Shown: positions 4,450 through 5,952 of the stretch, in pieces
Position numbering within the stretch: position 1 is the stretch's first letter
Layout: each line of letters begins with the position of its first letter
Origin: Pelotomaculum sp.
GTDB taxonomy: Bacteria > Bacillota > Desulfotomaculia > Desulfotomaculales > Pelotomaculaceae
Direction: 5' to 3'
Length of the DNA stretch: 5,952 nt
Assembly: GCA_003489345.1 (NCBI GenBank)
Contig: DNIT01000102.1
Coordinates: 1-5,952 of the forward strand
Position numbers and translations under genes: made by a program
Notes under the pieces: generated by a model
Told to the model about the DNA's origin: nothing
The model's input: only the letters and a program-made list of their open reading frames with translations
The model's database searches: none

Positions 4450-5702
4450 CTTGTTGCCTCCCTCGCATATTCCATATATTTTCTACCTGACCCGCAAAGG
4501 AATAGGATCGCAAACAATACTGGGGCATAAATATCCACACTGCTTTGCTCCTTCTTCTGTTGCAGGGGCACAGCATCGGCCGCCATCTCGAATACGCGCC
4601 AGGGTTGGCTGCCTGACTGCTCCGAAGAAACTGCGGCGGTTTTTGAAACGTCGGCTGCTGTCTCCTTGTTTGCCAGGTACTGCAAAGTGGTTTCCGGCGC
4701 CGGCACCCCGTCGGGATTGTCCGGCACCCCGTTATCTTGAGAACCGGCGCCGACCAGTTCCGGACCATTTACAACACAGGTGGCCGTTAGCCCGCCGGTT
4801 ACGGTGGTCACGGTGATGACGGCCGTGCCCTCGCCGACGACCCTAACCATACCGTGTCTATTGACCGTGGCCACACTGGGATCGCTGGAACTCCAGGTTA
4901 TTCTCCTGTCTGTGGACTCCTCCGGCGGCAATATGGTCGCCGTTAACTGGAACGTGCTGCCGACTTTGACATCGGCTATGTCCTGGTCGAGGGTGATGCC
5001 GGTGGGCGGCGTGCCGCCCAGCATCACGTCGATCGCGTGCACCCATTTGACAGACCGGGAAGCGGTACGGCTGTTGGTATCGGTCTGCCCAAACAGCAGC
5101 CGGAATCTGGTCGAGGTGTCACGAACGCTGAAATCCGGAGCAGTGGCAAACCTCTTCCAGTTGTCATACAAGGCTAAAACCGGCTCTACCCGAACCGCTC
5201 CATATACCGCCCCGGGTATGGCCGATTGGGTATCAAAATCCCAATGTGTCGGCAGGTTCGGATAATAGTAACGGGGTGTATCCAGCAGAACAGACTTGGT
5301 TAAACTTTCATACCATCCTTTTTTCACATCGGTGGCGTAAAAATAAAATGCTTCCACAGAGTTGACATCAATACCGGCGTCCGCCAGAAGATCGGTCAGT
5401 TTGACTCCCCTGGCCGAATCTATCACCACCGCCGGCATGGCGTCGATGAAGGTGTAGGCCTGTTCCACCTGGGGCAGCGCCTCCAGGTCGCTGAGCGTGT
5501 AGACCTTCTTCGTGTGATAGGGCCCGCCGTAATAGCCGACATTGATTGTGAGTGAAGTCGCCGGATCACTTGTATGAAAGGGATCGGCACTGACCACGCC
5601 CGGTTGCGCAAACCATTGCAGGCTGAACAGCATGGTCAGCGTGATTACAAGGACGACGGCCTTCCGCGGCCTGAGTTTGAACTCCAATCCTTTCAACTGC
5701 AT
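4446..5702 (-). CDS. Secreted, membrane-anchored protein with sulfite-oxidase-fold-like and Big_2 Ig-like domains
   Basis: This 418-aa protein is a paralogue of the 617-aa protein with a different anchor. The signal peptide spans residues 1 to about 39 (MQLKGLEFKLRPRK, hydrophobic core, VVSA). Residues 50-230 form the shared domain, with YTFIDAMP, GVKLTDLLADAGID, LLDTPRYYYPNL, VEPVLALYDNWKR, RFRLLFGQ and TASRSVKWVHAIDV segments. It resembles the sulfite oxidase fold, but the first-part Cys of the 617-aa protein (PCTIVD) is Ala here (PAVVID), which argues against a conserved catalytic Cys. A Big_2 domain covers about 233-312. An Ala/Ser/Glu-rich linker follows, then a short hydrophobic span at about 390-404 (IYAPVLFAILFLCG) and a basic tail (GRKYMEYAREATR). 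The predicted topology is outside domains, one span, cytoplasmic tail. The start is ATG with GAGGAG close upstream. Its stop overlaps the start of the ExbB-like gene, so it may be a physical partner of that channel. That role is inferred. Confidence 0.9.
   Translation of the reverse strand: MQLKGLEFKLRPRKAVVLVITLTMLFSLQWFAQPGVVSADPFHTSDPATSLTINVGYYGGPYHTKKVYTLSDLEALPQVEQAYTFIDAMPAVVIDSARGVKLTDLLADAGIDVNSVEAFYFYATDVKKGWYESLTKSVLLDTPRYYYPNLPTHWDFDTQSAIPGAVYGAVRVEPVLALYDNWKRFATAPDFSVRDTSTRFRLLFGQTDTNSRTASRSVKWVHAIDVMLGGTPPTGITLDQDIADVKVGSTFQLTATILPPEESTDRRITWSSSDPSVATVNRHGMVRVVGEGTAVITVTTVTGGLTATCVVNGPELVGAGSQDNGVPDNPDGVPAPETTLQYLANKETAADVSKTAAVSSEQSGSQPWRVFEMAADAVPLQQKKEQSSVDIYAPVLFAILFLCGSGRKYMEYAREATR
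4457..4464 (-). promoter_or_regulatory. Ribosome binding site for the GTG start of the ExbB-like gene
   Basis: GAGGGAGG on the minus strand sits inside the last codons of the 418-aa gene, 7 bases before the GTG at 4449. It supports GTG over the later ATG at 4437, which would be 19 bases from the site. Confidence 0.78.
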
Positions 5703-5790
5703 TGCTCCTCACTCCATCGCGATCCAATACTTATTTAGGAAGTGTTTGGTGCATGGACACCACATATATGAACCGAATGGCTTCTAATTT
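5703..5790 (-). other. Intergenic gap of 88 bases
   Basis: This gap lies between the SLH gene ending at 5791 and the 418-aa gene. It holds the ribosome binding site and a small inverted repeat at 5747-5762 (TGGTG/CACCA around six bases). There is no T-run after the repeat, and no convincing -35/-10 pair, although AT-rich patches (CATATAT, TAAATAA) are present. A promoter here is possible but unproven. Read-through from the upstream SLH gene is equally possible. Confidence 0.5.
5705..5715 (-). promoter_or_regulatory. Ribosome binding site of the 418-aa gene
   Basis: GGAGTGAGGAG on the minus strand precedes ATG at 5702. The GAGGAG part is only 2 bases from the ATG, whereas the distal GGAG is 9 bases away. 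The start is supported mainly by the MQL leader shared with the 617-aa paralogue. Confidence 0.6.
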
Positions 5791-5952
5791 TTATTGATTC
5801 AACGCATTCAAAATAGTTGTAACGGCCTCCGCTCTGGTGGCGCTGCCCTGAGGCCGGACGGTGTTGTCGGGATACCCGTTGATGATCCCGTTCTCGGCGG
5901 CTGCGGCCATGGCATCCTGAGCCCAGACAGAAATGCTGCCCCTGTCGGTAAA
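5791..5952 (-). CDS. SLH-domain surface protein, C-terminal fragment
   Basis: Only the last 53 codons and a TAA stop are visible, and the gene continues beyond the right edge. The reading begins FTDRGSISVWAQDAM, runs through ENGIINGYPDNTVRPQGSAT and RAEAVTTILNALNQ, and ends at TAA. It is the third SLH repeat of a triplet, aligned with the last repeat of the 617-aa (DRDSISDWAMDA, TGYPDNTFAPQGSATRAEAV) and 399-aa proteins, and has the TRAE motif. This makes a third wall-anchored protein in the cluster, directly upstream of the 418-aa gene. Its N-terminal domains cannot be seen. Its DNA is less similar to the other two than they are to each other. Confidence 0.9.
   Translation of the reverse strand, partial: FTDRGSISVWAQDAMAAAAENGIINGYPDNTVRPQGSATRAEAVTTILNALNQ

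Noticed and set aside
5716..5790. Promoter before the 418-aa gene
   Set aside because: AT-rich patches are present, but no -35 element at proper spacing from TAAATA or CATATAT could be found, so no site is called.
1..5952. CRISPR arrays, tRNA or rRNA genes, insertion sequences
   Set aside because: I saw no short direct repeats with spacers, no cloverleaf or rRNA-like sequence, and no transposase reading frame or terminal repeats. The only repeats are within protein-domain coding sequence or short hairpins.

Overview
The window looks like part of a surface-protein operon from an anaerobic, Gram-positive-type Firmicute, perhaps Peptococcaceae-like. This placement is an inference. It rests on S-layer homology (SLH) domain triplets, Sec signal peptides on surface proteins, strong GGAGG ribosome binding sites, GTG and TTG starts, and moderately GC-rich DNA. 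All seven genes lie on the minus strand, so transcription runs from high to low coordinates.

In transcription order: (1) 5952-5791, the C-terminal end of an SLH-domain protein that begins outside the window; (2) 5702-4446, a secreted 418-aa protein with a sulfite-oxidase-fold-like domain, one bacterial Ig-like (Big_2) domain and a C-terminal membrane anchor; (3) 4449-3778, a 223-aa MotA/TolQ/ExbB-type proton channel whose GTG start overlaps the previous stop codon; (4) 3818-3504, a 104-aa DUF2149 protein that overlaps gene 3 by 41 bases and carries an ExbD/TolR-like membrane motif with an Asp at residue 27; (5) 3477-1624, a 617-aa paralogue of gene 2 with two Ig-like domains and three SLH domains in place of the membrane anchor; (6) 1574-375, a 399-aa protein with a ZU5-like beta domain and three SLH domains, starting at TTG; (7) 121-1, the signal peptide and first residues of another exported protein that runs off the left edge.

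Genes 2 to 6 are tightly packed, with overlaps of 4 and 41 bases and gaps of 26 and 49 bases, and most likely form one transcription unit. The 88-base gap before gene 2 and the 253-base gap before gene 7 are the only real intergenic spaces. The larger one has GC-rich inverted repeats but no riboswitch I can recognise.

The most interesting point is the combination. A two-subunit ExbB/ExbD-like proton-driven motor is embedded among, and translationally coupled to, envelope proteins that are either membrane-anchored or cell-wall-anchored. No TonB, TolA or outer-membrane receptor is visible. A working hypothesis is that proton motive force is transmitted to a surface complex built from sulfite-oxidase-fold and Ig-domain proteins. 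What that complex does cannot be read from this window.
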